From the NCBI RefSeq assembly GCF_011299555.1, contig NZ_CP049857.1:2232001-2296000 (forward strand): 64,000 nt of DNA, written 5' to 3'. Origin of the DNA: Dysgonomonas sp. HDW5A (GTDB lineage: Bacteria > Bacteroidota > Bacteroidia > Bacteroidales > Dysgonomonadaceae). This document shows, piece after piece, positions 1 to 9,386 of the stretch. A model generated the notes under the pieces. It did not search any database. It saw only the letters and a program-made list of their open reading frames with translations, and was not told where the DNA came from. The translations under genes and the position numbers were made by a program. Positions within the stretch are counted from its first letter, which is position 1. Every line of letters begins with the position of its first letter.

Positions 1-454
1 AGCTGAGAATGATCTGCATCTGGACGCAGAGGCTATTAAATTCTACAATGTTCCCATTAAAGAGCTGGCTAGAATCAAGCAAGGAGCTGATTATTTAACC
101 GAAACAGGTCAAGTTATACTTAATAATCGCTTGACTAAGCCCGCCAATCCCTCTCGCAAATATGCTTTTTGTTCTGATACGGCCTATAAGGAGAGTATTA
201 TTCCGATAATAAAAGATGTGGATTTGTTATATCACGAATCTACTTTTCTGGAAGAGGATAAAGCCAGAGCAAAGGAGACTCGACATTCGACTGCCGGGCA
301 AGCGGCCGAAATTGCCTTAAAAGCAAATGTAAAGAAATTAATGCTTGGTCATTACTCGTCAAGATATTCCAATGATACCTTGTTTTTAGAGGAAGCAGTG
401 AAGATTTTTCCTAATACTATTCTTGCTAACGAATTATTATTAGAAAAATTATAA
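1..454 (+). CDS. rnz: Ribonuclease Z, C-terminal part (5' truncated by window edge)
   Basis: The reading frame is open from base 2 and continues past the left edge, so about 150 C-terminal residues are visible. RNase Z (ElaC family, metallo-beta-lactamase fold) cleaves the 3' trailer of tRNA precursors. Visible family motifs are the FCSDTAY segment with a metal-binding Asp, the DLLYHESTF segment, and RHSTAGQAAEIA, which carries a metal-ligand His, followed by LMLGHYSSRY. An internal ATG at 131 is not the real start because homology runs through it. No gene overlaps it; a short secreted protein follows after 76 bases. Identification is confident; the N-terminal metal-binding HxHxDH motif lies outside the window. 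Confidence 0.93.
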   Translation, partial: AENDLHLDAEAIKFYNVPIKELARIKQGADYLTETGQVILNNRLTKPANPSRKYAFCSDTAYKESIIPIIKDVDLLYHESTFLEEDKARAKETRHSTAGQAAEIALKANVKKLMLGHYSSRYSNDTLFLEEAVKIFPNTILANELLLEKL

Positions 455-483
455 TTGTCTGAAAAAAAAATCACATTTAATAC

Positions 484-511
484 TTGATTTAACTAAAAAG
501 AGTTACATTTG
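484..511 (+). promoter_or_regulatory. Bacteroidota-type promoter of the small T9SS-CTD gene
   Basis: A -7 box TACATTTG (504-511) fits the TAnnTTTG consensus of Bacteroidota sigma-70 promoters, with a TTG at 484-486 seventeen bases upstream, slightly closer than the usual 19-21. The ATG lies 20 bases downstream. Assigned by pattern only. Confidence 0.5.
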
Positions 512-530
512 TATGTATCTAATTTAACAG

Positions 531-836
531 ATGAAGAATATAACTAAAATATTAATTCTGGCAATTCTTTTTGCTCTACCGATATTGGGATTTTCTCAAG
601 ATAGGAAAGATGCGTTCGATTCTGATAAACAGGGAGTTGAGTTGACTATTAATGGAGAAAAGTTTGTTGTGGAAAACCTTCCTCAAGATGGTACCATAGA
701 GGTGTTTAATATTTTAGGTACTAAAGTCATGACTTTCAATGTGAATAGTGGTACAAATTCTAATCGTGTAAATCTTCCCAAAGGATATTATATCCTCAAG
801 TCCGATAATGTAACAAAGAAAGTTGTAGTTAAATAA
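531..836 (+). CDS. Small secreted protein consisting mainly of a T9SS-type C-terminal sorting domain
   Basis: A 101-residue protein with a signal peptide (residues 1-22, hydrophobic ILILAILFALPILG, cleavage after GFSQ), a short acidic linker, then a C-terminal domain from about residue 36. The domain carries the three marks of type A T9SS sorting domains: a strand like IEVFNILGTKVM, a turn like LPKGYYILK, and the terminal TKKVVVK. Such domains normally sit behind a large cargo and direct export through the outer membrane. Here there is essentially no cargo. It may be a free-standing sorting domain, a small surface protein, or the remnant of a larger gene, although it has its own promoter and intact signal peptide. 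Conserved only by motif; function unknown. Confidence 0.75.
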   Translation: MKNITKILILAILFALPILGFSQDRKDAFDSDKQGVELTINGEKFVVENLPQDGTIEVFNILGTKVMTFNVNSGTNSNRVNLPKGYYILKSDNVTKKVVVK

Positions 837-933
837 CTATTTAATTTCTATACATTCTACATTCTTATACCTTTTGTCTAAAGAATCCACATCTATAGTT
901 ATACTGATTTAAGTATTCTAAATTACTTAATAT

Positions 934-1773
934 TTATCCCTCGATATTAATTCTTTTTACTTCTATTTCCTTATTTAGAAATATGGATGCAGATTCTTTG
1001 AATTTGGATGCAGATTCTGTTGTGTAGTATTGAGTATTACCATTCTTAGTACAAGAATCCTCTATTTCAGGATGACGGCTGAGGTAGTTTTCAAGGCTCT
1101 CTGCAACATATGTACCTTGTGATAGTATTTGTAGCCCTGATGGTGCGTATTGCTTGATTTTATTGATTAAAAGCGGGTAATGAGTACATCCTAATATAAG
1201 TGTATCAATCTCCTTATCCGAATTAAGAATACTATCCAGATCTTTCTTTATAAAATAATCAGCACCTTCCGTGTTGAATTCATTGTTTTCAACAATGGGT
1301 ACCCACATAGGGCATGCATGGGAGTTTACTATAATATCTGGGTGTAATTTACTTATCTCAATTGAATATGATTCGGATTGTATTGTTCCCGGAGTTCCTA
1401 CAATACCAATATGGCGTGTTTTGGTAATATTACCAATAATTTCGGCAGTAGGGCGTATTATTCCGAGTACTCTTTTGTTCGGGTTTATATAGGGTAGGTC
1501 ATTCTGCTGTATCGTTCTGAGCGCTTTTGCTGATGCTGTATTGCATGCCAGTATAACAAGGTTACATCCTTGATCAAAGAGGGCTAAAACGGCTTGTTTG
1601 GTGAATTCGTAAACGACATCAAAGGATCTTGTTCCATAAGGAGCTCTGGAGTTATCTCCTAAATAAATATAATCGTATTGGGGAAGTAATTTCTGTATTT
1701 CAGAAAGTATAGTTAATCCTCCGTATCCTGAGTCGAATACTCCTATTGGTCCTGGAATAAGTTCTTTTTTCAT
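934..1773 (-). CDS. murI: Glutamate racemase
   Basis: Converts L-glutamate to D-glutamate for peptidoglycan, in the cytoplasm, without a cofactor. The 279-residue length is normal. Residues 11-19 read GVFDSGYGG, with the conserved Asp14-Ser15. The two catalytic cysteines are in ACNTAS (Cys77) and LGCTHYP (Cys196), and LGDNSRAPYG (38-47) is the substrate-binding loop. It lies downstream of the ompH/skp gene on the same strand (gap 45 bases), the common Bacteroidales arrangement bamA-ompH-murI, although bamA is not present here. Convergent with the small T9SS-domain gene; a weak inverted repeat TTAAGTA/TACTTAA at 909-930 may end both transcripts. Assignment is secure. Confidence 0.97.
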   Translation of the reverse strand: MKKELIPGPIGVFDSGYGGLTILSEIQKLLPQYDYIYLGDNSRAPYGTRSFDVVYEFTKQAVLALFDQGCNLVILACNTASAKALRTIQQNDLPYINPNKRVLGIIRPTAEIIGNITKTRHIGIVGTPGTIQSESYSIEISKLHPDIIVNSHACPMWVPIVENNEFNTEGADYFIKKDLDSILNSDKEIDTLILGCTHYPLLINKIKQYAPSGLQILSQGTYVAESLENYLSRHPEIEDSCTKNGNTQYYTTESASKFKESASIFLNKEIEVKRINIEG

Positions 1774-1818
1774 AAATAGGCCTCTTTTCGAATAGAGACA
1801 TTTAAGAAGTTTGGGTAT

Positions 1819-2349
1819 TTATCTTCGTGTTTGCTGTAGTTTAGCTTTTACCATTGGGTTTGCATCTATCGCATTGGGGGTTATAAATGCAATTGTAGGA
1901 TTTGCCATATCGTATATGCAAGTGAATCCTTGCTCAATACCTACTTGATTAACTGCTTCTTTAAGTCTTTCTTTAAGAGGGGCAATCAATTGTGCTTCTT
2001 GGCTTTCTACATCCTCCTGAGCTACTTTCATGAATCGGTTTATGTTTTGTTCCAATTCATATAGTTCTTGCATACGTCTAAGCTTAATGCTTTCAGCTAA
2101 TTTATTTTGATTGGCTAAGAAATCGGTGTACTTATTATTGTAATCGTTTTGCATTACAGCTAATTCGTCCTTGTATTTCTGATTCAAATCACTAATAGAG
2201 CGAGATGCTGCAACTTTTCCCGGTATTACTTCCAATAATTCAATAGAGTTTATATAAGCAATTTTATCAGATGTTTGAGCTGATATATTATTGATGAAGA
2301 CTATTGATATAATGAATAATGCAGAAAGAAATATTCTTTTGGCCATCAT
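1819..2349 (-). CDS. OmpH/Skp family periplasmic chaperone
   Basis: A 176-residue protein with a signal peptide (about residues 1-24, ending ISAQ) followed by an OmpH domain. The segment KIAYINSIELLEVIPG is typical of the strand that opens the family, and residues 55-130 are a long charged helix region (coiled-coil tentacle) rich in Lys, Glu and Gln. Skp-like trimers hold unfolded outer-membrane proteins in the periplasm and hand them to BamA. Bacteroidales often carry two tandem copies before murI; only one is present here. The 198-base upstream gap to infB contains a branched inverted-repeat element and a possible minus-strand -7 box (TATATTTG at 2525-2532), so the gene may be transcribed separately from infB. 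Confidence 0.88.
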   Translation of the reverse strand: MMAKRIFLSALFIISIVFINNISAQTSDKIAYINSIELLEVIPGKVAASRSISDLNQKYKDELAVMQNDYNNKYTDFLANQNKLAESIKLRRMQELYELEQNINRFMKVAQEDVESQEAQLIAPLKERLKEAVNQVGIEQGFTCIYDMANPTIAFITPNAIDANPMVKAKLQQTRR

Positions 2350-2422
2350 AATAGAATGTTAATATTATTGAATGGTTAATATAGACTTAGCGTAGATTTC
2401 TTGATTGTCACCGTCGTACCTG

Positions 2423-2504
2423 ATTGATAGTTGTTGTGTTTTCGGTGGTATATTTTGTGGGATACCACCGATCAAGGCATGATTGCTTGGTTACAACTAT
2501 CAAT
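2423..2504. repeat. Nested inverted-repeat (branched) element between infB and ompH
   Basis: A perfect 12-bp outer stem, ATTGATAGTTGT (2423-2434) with ACAACTATCAAT (2493-2504), encloses a perfect 9-bp hairpin CGGTGGTAT/ATACCACCG (2443-2451 with 2462-2470) and a short CAAG/CTTG hairpin (about 2473-2489). Read as RNA on the minus strand it would fold into a three-way junction. There is no U-tract, so it is not a typical terminator. It could be a processing site, a leader for ompH, a non-coding RNA or a small mobile repeat. I do not recognise it as a known riboswitch or tRNA. Confidence 0.6.
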
Positions 2505-2547
2505 TGGTTCTTAGGTTATGGTTACAAATATAATAAAATCTTTTTTA

Positions 2548-5502
2548 TTATAATGTTTTCTTTACTTCAATTTGTTCAAAGGCTTCAATTATATCTCCTA
2601 CTTTCAGGTCATTATAATTGTGAATATTCAATCCACATTCATATCCGAATGCAACTTCTTTCACATCGTCTTTGAAACGTTTCAATGAGCCTAAATCTCC
2701 GGAGTAAATAACGATACCATCGCGGATGATACGTATCTTGTTTGAGCGTTTAATCTTACCTTCTTTCACCATACAACCGGCAACTGTACCGACTTTAGTG
2801 ATTTTGAATACTTCGCGTACTTCAACGTTTGCAGTAATTTCTTCTTTGATATCCGGAGATAACATACCTTCCATTGCCGAAGTGATTTCTTCAATCGCAT
2901 CGTAGATGATAGAATATAAGCGAATTTCTACTCCGTCTTTTTCTGCAATTCTTCTTGCTGCTACCGATGGACGTACCTGGAACCCGATTACAATAGCATC
3001 AGATGCTGCTGCAAGTGTAATATCCGACTCGGAGATAGCTCCTACTGCCTTGTGGATAACGTTCACTTGAATTTCTTCTGTAGACAGACGTATTAAAGAG
3101 TCTGAAAGTGCTTCAACCGAACCATCCACGTCACCTTTCACAATCACATTCAATTGTTGGAAGTTTCCGATAGCAATACGGCGACCTATATCGTCAAGGG
3201 TAAGTATTTTTTGAGTACGTAATCCTTGCTCACGTTGCAATTGCTCACGTTTGCTTGCAATATCTCTGGCTTCTTGTTCCGATTCTAAAACGTGGAACAT
3301 ATCACCCGCCTGAGGCGCTCCGTTTAATCCTAAGATTAATGCCGGTGCAGCCGGTGCGGCTTCATCGATTCTTTGGTTACGTTCGTTAAACATCGCTTTT
3401 ACACGACCAAAATAAGTTCCTGCTAAAACGATATCACCTTGTTTTAAAGTTCCGTTATGAACAAGTACTGTGGAGATGTAACCACGTCCTTTGTCCAGAG
3501 AAGACTCAATAACAGAACCTGTTGCACGCTTATTAGGATTGGCTTTTAGTTCAAGAAGCTCGGCTTCCAATAATACTTTCTCTAAAAGCTCATCAATGCC
3601 TATACCTTGTTTGGCTGAAATTTCTTGCGATTGGTATTTTCCACCCCATGATTCTACAAGGTAGTTCATGTTTGCAAGAGTTTCTTTTATTTTTTCGGGA
3701 TTTGCTCCTGGTTTATCTATTTTATTGATTGCAAAAACCATCGGTACACCTGCTGCTGCTGCGTGATTAATTGCTTCTATTGTTTGAGGCATAACGTTGT
3801 CGTCAGCTGCAACAATAATAATAGCAATATCCGTCACTTTAGCTCCACGTGCACGCATCGCTGTAAAGGCCTCGTGACCGGGAGTATCAAGGAATGTTAT
3901 TGGTCTGCCATCTTTAAGCTTAACATTATATGCCCCGATGTGCTGAGTGATACCACCTGCTTCACCTGCAATAACGTTAGTTTGACGGATTCTATCCAAT
4001 AATGAAGTTTTACCATGGTCAACGTGTCCCATTACGGTAACAATTGGTGCACGAGGTTCCAAATCCTCTTCATTATCTACCTCTTCAGAGATTGCTTCAA
4101 CTACCTCGGCACTTACGTACTCGGTCTTAAAGTTAAACTCTTCGGCAACGATATTAATCGTTTCGGCATCCAAACGTTGGTTGATAGATACCATCATTCC
4201 GATACTCATACAAGTGGAGATAACTTTAATTACCGGAACATTCATCATATTAGCCAAATCATTAGCTGTTACGAATTCGGTAATCTTAAGAATTCTGCTC
4301 TCTTGTTCTTGTAATTCGAGTTCTTCCTGTTGTCTTTGAGAAACAGCGTCTCTTTTTTCTTTACGATATTTAGCACCTTTGGCTTTTCCTCCCTTACTGG
4401 TTAGTCGGGCTAAGGTTTCTTTGATCTGTTTTTGTACGTCTTCTTCGCTTACAGCTGCTTTAGGTGTAAGTATTGGTCTGCGTGGGCTTGCATGTTTAGC
4501 TTTGTTATCTTTTTGAAGATGTGGGCTTGTTGTTGCTCCTGGTGCAGCTATACCTTTTTCAATATCAACTTTTCCTTTTTTGATACGGGCTCTTTTCTTT
4601 CTAGCCGGATCGTCCGGATCGTCAAGTTTCAGTGTTTTCTTTTGTTCGTCAACACTTTCTTTTTTCAGAAGCTTTACTGTATTCTCTTTTACTTTCTTGC
4701 TATCGGATAATTCTTTATCGATGCGTTCTTTTCTCTTCTCAGCTTTTGTCTTTTTCGCAGGACGAGTTTTGTCATTGATAGCGCTCAGGTCAATAGTACC
4801 TTTTACTACGATGTTTGATTTTATCGCCGGATTATTCAAGCGGAATACATCATCATCTTCTCCTGCAGGGCTTTGATTTGCTTCTGCCGGACTTTCATTT
4901 TCAATAACTTTATTGTCTTCTTTAGCTTCAATAACAGGCTCAACAACTTTGGGTTCTTCAACCACCTTTTCAGCTGCTTTTACTGTATTTTCAATTTCTG
5001 TTTTTTCGGAAATTGTCTCTTCCTGCTTTTCTGACTCTACTTTTTGAGCTACAGGTTTGCTTTCTTCTTTTTCGATATGAAGAGGTTCAACTACCTCTAC
5101 TTTCGCTTCTTCTTTTGTCAAAGTTGAACTTTTGCTTTTGTTTAGATTGTCCAAATCTATTTTGTCAACAATCTGAATATGTGGTTTTATATCTTCCGGG
5201 ATAATTATCTTAATCTCTTCACCTTTCTTGCTTGGCTGAGGTACATCCTCCTCCTCTTCGTCTTCCGAAGACTCCGATTGAGATGTTTTTCTCTTTTCCT
5301 TTTGTAACTCTTTGTTTCTATCAGAGGCGAGTTTAATTTTCTTGTCTTTGCCAAATTCATTCACAAGAAGGTCATACTGTTCATCGTCAATCTTCGTATT
5401 AGGATTTGCTTCGACAGCAAAGCCTTTCTTCTGCAGGAATTCAACAAGACTATTGATCCCTACATTCAAATCCTTTGAAACTTTAATTAATCTTATAGAC
5501 AT
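2548..5502 (-). CDS. infB: Translation initiation factor IF-2
   Basis: GTPase that places initiator fMet-tRNA on the 30S subunit and promotes subunit joining. The protein has 984 residues. It starts with the IF2 N-terminal helical domain ([15 protein letters not shown]), then a long low-complexity Glu/Lys/Val-rich linker (about residues 70-400), a second N2-type domain (about 405-470), and the G domain. G1 is GHVDHGKT (residues 492-499), G3 is DTPGHEAF and G4 is NKID, followed by the IF2 domains II, III and the fMet-tRNA-binding C-terminal domain. Last gene of the rimP-nusA-infB operon, 116 bases after nusA. The long linker is usual for Bacteroidota. Confidence 0.98.
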   Translation of the reverse strand: MSIRLIKVSKDLNVGINSLVEFLQKKGFAVEANPNTKIDDEQYDLLVNEFGKDKKIKLASDRNKELQKEKRKTSQSESSEDEEEEDVPQPSKKGEEIKIIIPEDIKPHIQIVDKIDLDNLNKSKSSTLTKEEAKVEVVEPLHIEKEESKPVAQKVESEKQEETISEKTEIENTVKAAEKVVEEPKVVEPVIEAKEDNKVIENESPAEANQSPAGEDDDVFRLNNPAIKSNIVVKGTIDLSAINDKTRPAKKTKAEKRKERIDKELSDSKKVKENTVKLLKKESVDEQKKTLKLDDPDDPARKKRARIKKGKVDIEKGIAAPGATTSPHLQKDNKAKHASPRRPILTPKAAVSEEDVQKQIKETLARLTSKGGKAKGAKYRKEKRDAVSQRQQEELELQEQESRILKITEFVTANDLANMMNVPVIKVISTCMSIGMMVSINQRLDAETINIVAEEFNFKTEYVSAEVVEAISEEVDNEEDLEPRAPIVTVMGHVDHGKTSLLDRIRQTNVIAGEAGGITQHIGAYNVKLKDGRPITFLDTPGHEAFTAMRARGAKVTDIAIIIVAADDNVMPQTIEAINHAAAAGVPMVFAINKIDKPGANPEKIKETLANMNYLVESWGGKYQSQEISAKQGIGIDELLEKVLLEAELLELKANPNKRATGSVIESSLDKGRGYISTVLVHNGTLKQGDIVLAGTYFGRVKAMFNERNQRIDEAAPAAPALILGLNGAPQAGDMFHVLESEQEARDIASKREQLQREQGLRTQKILTLDDIGRRIAIGNFQQLNVIVKGDVDGSVEALSDSLIRLSTEEIQVNVIHKAVGAISESDITLAAASDAIVIGFQVRPSVAARRIAEKDGVEIRLYSIIYDAIEEITSAMEGMLSPDIKEEITANVEVREVFKITKVGTVAGCMVKEGKIKRSNKIRIIRDGIVIYSGDLGSLKRFKDDVKEVAFGYECGLNIHNYNDLKVGDIIEAFEQIEVKKTL

Positions 5503-5618
5503 ACGTTTTTTTTAAATCATGAAAATTGAACAGGCTGAAAAGAATAAATTTTTGAGCTTCCCTCAAATACTTAAACTATACAAAAGTATTAAGAAATCAT
5601 AGAATTACCAAATAAGAG

Positions 5619-6875
5619 TTATTCTTCATCTTCAAACTCTGCTCGTAAAATAGCAAAAAGCTCATCAACTGTGTCTTCTTCGAGGTCGGCTTCTTTAGCG
5701 ATTGTCTCTTTAGTAGCAGCTAGAACGTTCTTTGCTGTAACATATCCGAGTTTCTTCAGTTGTTCGATTACCCACTCGTCGATTTCGTCTCCGAATTCAT
5801 CCAAGTAGATATCTTCTTCATCAACCTCGTCTATGTCACGATATACATCAATAGTATAGCCTGTTAGCATACTTGCCAATTTGATGTTTAATCCACCTTT
5901 ACCAATTGCCAGAGATACTTCTTCCGGACGCAAGAATACTTCCGCTTTTTTATCCTCCTCATTTAATTTGATGGTGGTGATTTTAGCCGGGCTTAACGCT
6001 CTCTGTATGTACAGGTTCATGTTGGATGTGTAGTTGATAATGTCGATATTCTCGTTTCTCAACTCACGAACTATACCATGTATACGTGATCCTTTCATAC
6101 CTACACAAGCTCCTACCGGGTCGATACGGTCATCGTACGATTCTACAGCAACTTTAGCTCTTTCGCCTGGTATGCGTGCTATTTTTTTTATTGTTATTAA
6201 TCCGTCATTTATTTCGGGAACTTCCAGTTCGAATAATCTTTCCAAGAATACAGGAGAAGTTCTCGAAAGAATAATCTTTGGATTGTTGTTTTTATTGTCA
6301 ACTCGTTCAACAACAGCTCTTACGTGTTCTCCTTTGCGGAAGAAGTCACTTGGGATTTGTTCTGTTTTAGGTAACAAAAGTTCTTCTTTCTCGTCATCTA
6401 AAAGAAGGATTTCTTTTTTCCAGATTTGGTAAACCTCTCCGGAAACAATCTCTCCGATCTTTTCTTTATATTTATTATAAAGGCTATCTTTTTGAAGTTC
6501 AAGAATTTTTGAAGCTAGGGTTTGGCGTAAGTTTAAGATTGCTCTACGTCCAAAATCTTCGAAGAAAACCTCGTCGGTAACATCTTCGCCTACAGTAAAA
6601 TCTTCATCTATTTTTTTAGCATCCGAAAGAGATATTTCGATATTTGGATCTTCCAGTTCATCATCTTCTACTATCGTACGATTGCGCCAGATTTCCAAGT
6701 CTCCTTTGTCAGGATTGATAATGACATCGTAATTCTCGTCTGTCCCAAACATTTTTGCAATAACATTGCGGAATGAGTCTTCAAGAACGCTTATCATTGT
6801 CATACGGTCGATATTTTTCAGGTCCTTAAATTCTGAAAAGGTATCAATCATGCTTATAACTTCTTTCTTAGCCAT
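5619..6875 (-). CDS. nusA: Transcription termination/antitermination factor NusA
   Basis: Binds RNA polymerase and nascent RNA and modulates pausing, termination and antitermination. The 418-residue chain shows the N-terminal polymerase-binding domain (1-125), an S1 domain (about 130-205, GEIVSGEVYQIW), and the KH pair (about 230-375), with the KH1 signature DPVGACVGMKGSRI and the KH2 motif LAIGKGGLNIKLA. It ends in a very acidic tail (EDEE). It lies 2 bases downstream of rimP and upstream of infB, as in most bacteria. No anomalies. Confidence 0.97.
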   Translation of the reverse strand: MAKKEVISMIDTFSEFKDLKNIDRMTMISVLEDSFRNVIAKMFGTDENYDVIINPDKGDLEIWRNRTIVEDDELEDPNIEISLSDAKKIDEDFTVGEDVTDEVFFEDFGRRAILNLRQTLASKILELQKDSLYNKYKEKIGEIVSGEVYQIWKKEILLLDDEKEELLLPKTEQIPSDFFRKGEHVRAVVERVDNKNNNPKIILSRTSPVFLERLFELEVPEINDGLITIKKIARIPGERAKVAVESYDDRIDPVGACVGMKGSRIHGIVRELRNENIDIINYTSNMNLYIQRALSPAKITTIKLNEEDKKAEVFLRPEEVSLAIGKGGLNIKLASMLTGYTIDVYRDIDEVDEEDIYLDEFGDEIDEWVIEQLKKLGYVTAKNVLAATKETIAKEADLEEDTVDELFAILRAEFEDEE

Positions 6876-6877
6876 AG

Positions 6878-7360
6878 TTATTTAAATCTGATTAGATATT
6901 TTGTATATTTTACTTCATCGTATTTGAAAGACAAATCTTCTTCGACAGCTATTTTGCGTTTAGCTCCTTCGGGTTTTTCCATTTTTGTGATAGTTACCGT
7001 AAATTGGGTATCATCACAACTTTTGAGCTCTCCGCTTATTTTTTGTCCTCCTTTAGTTAAAACCTCAACCTCATTGCCTATGTTTACTTCGTATTGTCGA
7101 ATTATTTTGAAGGGGGATGTTACTCCGGCTGAACCTACTTCGAGTTCAAAATCTTCCGCTTCACGATCAAGTTTCGACTCTATATGTTTGCTTAGTGCAA
7201 TGCAATTCTCAATACTGACTCCCTCTTTGCTGTCAATCTCTACTACGATAATATTCCCGGGTCTTATAATTACCTCAACTAAAAATATATCAGAGTTAAG
7301 CAAAAAGTCTTCAGCTATATCTCGTATTTGTGACTTATCAATCATTTGTATTTGTATCAA
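6878..7360 (-). CDS. rimP: Ribosome maturation factor RimP
   Basis: Assists assembly of the 30S subunit. The 160-residue protein has the N-terminal alpha/beta domain (IIRPGNIIVVEIDSKEG, then IENCIALSKHIE) and the motif ELEVGSAGVTSPFK, the Bacteroidota version of the LEVSSPGLDRPL signature. The C-terminal SH3-like domain holds the KLK-type strand. The first Met (7360) is given; a second Met five codons later (7345) is equally possible because there is no clear ribosome binding site. First gene of the rimP-nusA-infB operon, with a good promoter at 7411-7442. Moderately divergent, but position and motifs agree. Confidence 0.93.
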   Translation of the reverse strand: MIQIQMIDKSQIRDIAEDFLLNSDIFLVEVIIRPGNIIVVEIDSKEGVSIENCIALSKHIESKLDREAEDFELEVGSAGVTSPFKIIRQYEVNIGNEVEVLTKGGQKISGELKSCDDTQFTVTITKMEKPEGAKRKIAVEEDLSFKYDEVKYTKYLIRFK

Positions 7361-7410
7361 CGAATGAAAAAGGAGAAAGCTTTAGCCTCCTCCTCCCTTT
7401 AATATGAATG

Positions 7411-7442
7411 CAAATATAGTGCAAAATATTTATTATTGCAAA
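7411..7442 (-). promoter_or_regulatory. Promoter of the rimP-nusA-infB operon
   Basis: On the minus strand, TATATTTG (7418-7411) matches the TAnnTTTG -7 box. A TTTG (7442-7439) lies exactly 20 bases upstream as the -33 box. The predicted transcript start leaves a leader of about 45 bases before rimP. One of the best consensus matches in the window. Confidence 0.65.
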
Positions 7443-7619
7443 TTTTGGTGTTTTTTTATCTTAGAATCAATTTGTTTCGAGTTTAAGTCGTCTTATTCAC
7501 AGAAAATATTTAATGATTTACTTTAAGGGTATAGCTGTTTATTGCTGTATTACTTATCAAATCAACGAATAGTTCTGTGAGCTTAAAATGCTTACGAATA
7601 AATCAAAAGGTCTAAAATC

Positions 7620-9386
7620 TTATTTGAACTGCTCCTCGTAAAGAGAATAGTACTTTCCTTTCAGTTCGAGTAGTTCTTTGTGACTGCCTTGTTCGATAAT
7701 CTGCCCTTGTTCAAGCACCAGAATCCTGTCTACATTGCGAACGGTAGAAAGACGATGAGCTATTATAAAGCTGGTTCTTCCTTCCATTAATTTGTCGAGT
7801 CCTCTTTGGATAAGTAATTCACTTCGAGTATCTATGTTGCTGGTTGCTTCATCTAAAAGCAGAATAGCAGGATTGGCAACTGCCGCCCTTGCGATATTCA
7901 GTAATTGACGTTGTCCTTGACTCAGGTTCGCACCGTCATTTTCCAGCATAGTATCATATCCATGCGGAAGGCGTTTGATGAAGGAATGAGCAGCGGTTAA
8001 TTTAGCTGCCTCTTCTACCTCTTCATCTGTAGCCTCTAATCGACCGAAGCGGATATTTTCACGAACCGTTCCCGTAAACAAATGGGTATCCTGTAAAACA
8101 ATAGCCATTGAATGTCTCAGGTTTTCACGTTTCATATCCTTTGTCGAAATGCCATCGATAGTAATTTCACCCGATTTGATGTCGAAAAAACGGGGAAGCA
8201 TATTTAATATAGTAGTCTTGCCTGCTCCTGTAGTTCCTACCAATGCAATTTTTTCTCCTGACTTTGCTTCTATGGAAACTCCTTTTAGAATTAATTTGTC
8301 GGGCTTGTATCCGAAGTAAACATCTCGCATAGTAACATTACCCTTTATGTTTGTAAGGGTGATGGCATCTGGATTGTCTTCCGGTTCGGAAGCTTCATCT
8401 ATTACTTCGAAAATGCGTTCGGCTCCGGCTATTGCAGCCTGTATGTTGTTGTATAAGCTGGCAAGTTCGTTGATTGGGCGTCCGAATTGTCTCGAATATT
8501 GAAGGAAAGCAGCCAGTCCACCAACATCAAATCCTCTGAATATGGCAAGCAGTGCTCCAACAATTGTGATGATTACATAATTGAGAGTATTCAAGTTTTG
8601 CATAATGGGCATCATCATTCCCGAATATAATTGTGCCTTTTCTGCTTTTCCTCTTAAACTTTGATTTAATGTGTCAAAGTCTGCCTCCACTTTCTTTTCG
8701 TGTCCGAATACTTTTATCACTTTCTGACCACTGATCATTTCTTCGATGTATCCGTTTACTGCACCCAGATCTTCTTGTTGAGCTTTGAAGTATTTCTTAC
8801 TTTGTGTTACAATCAGTTTAGCACTCAGAAACATAAGTGGAACTGTAATCATCGTTACCAATGTCAGTATCGGACTGATATAAATCATAAGAATAAATAT
8901 CCCGATAAGAGTTAATGCACTCGATAAAAGGTCAGATAAACTATCGGTCAAAACATCACTGATCTTGTCAATATCATTGGTATATCGACTCATTAGGTTG
9001 CCATGTTGATGTGTATCGAAATACTTAATAGGTAATATTTCCATCTTCTTGAATAAATCCATCCGAAGACGGGTGACAGTCCGTTGTCCTATTTTATTAA
9101 GTAAACGATATTCGATATAGGTAGCCACCACTCCCACTAAATAAATAACACCAAGTAGTAGCAGTATTTTGGATAATCCGGGTATATCTCCCGGTATGAT
9201 ATAGTCATTAATAATCGGGCGAAGCATATACGAACCTAGCAAGCTTGATATAATACTTACTACGATCAAGAAGGCTATGATATATAAGAGGCTGCGGTCG
9301 CACGACAGATACGACATAAGCCGAAGAAAAGTCTTTTTTCCTTCTTTTGCTTTCTCTATAGGTTTTGAATGATCTCCGTGTGCCAT
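7620..9386 (-). CDS. ABC exporter half-transporter, consensus ATP-site subunit
   Basis: A 588-residue exporter subunit with six transmembrane helices (about residues 35-315) fused to an ATPase domain. The Walker A motif is GTTGAGKTT (384-392), the Walker B is LLLDEATS with the catalytic Glu, and the switch His is in IIAHR. The signature is LSQGQ rather than LSGGQ. Together with its partner immediately upstream, this is the pattern of heterodimeric exporters of the TM287/288 type, in which one subunit supplies a working Walker B and a non-consensus signature. Its start codon shares one base with the stop of the partner gene (TGATG), indicating translational coupling. Substrate unknown; drugs or lipids are common for the family. 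Confidence 0.93.
   Translation of the reverse strand: MAHGDHSKPIEKAKEGKKTFLRLMSYLSCDRSLLYIIAFLIVVSIISSLLGSYMLRPIINDYIIPGDIPGLSKILLLLGVIYLVGVVATYIEYRLLNKIGQRTVTRLRMDLFKKMEILPIKYFDTHQHGNLMSRYTNDIDKISDVLTDSLSDLLSSALTLIGIFILMIYISPILTLVTMITVPLMFLSAKLIVTQSKKYFKAQQEDLGAVNGYIEEMISGQKVIKVFGHEKKVEADFDTLNQSLRGKAEKAQLYSGMMMPIMQNLNTLNYVIITIVGALLAIFRGFDVGGLAAFLQYSRQFGRPINELASLYNNIQAAIAGAERIFEVIDEASEPEDNPDAITLTNIKGNVTMRDVYFGYKPDKLILKGVSIEAKSGEKIALVGTTGAGKTTILNMLPRFFDIKSGEITIDGISTKDMKRENLRHSMAIVLQDTHLFTGTVRENIRFGRLEATDEEVEEAAKLTAAHSFIKRLPHGYDTMLENDGANLSQGQRQLLNIARAAVANPAILLLDEATSNIDTRSELLIQRGLDKLMEGRTSFIIAHRLSTVRNVDRILVLEQGQIIEQGSHKELLELKGKYYSLYEEQFK

Noticed and set aside
2423-2504. tRNA or cloverleaf-shaped tRNA gene
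   Set aside because: Has nested stems, but the outer stem is 12 bp rather than 7 and no T-loop GTTCRA sequence or CCA-proximal pattern is present.
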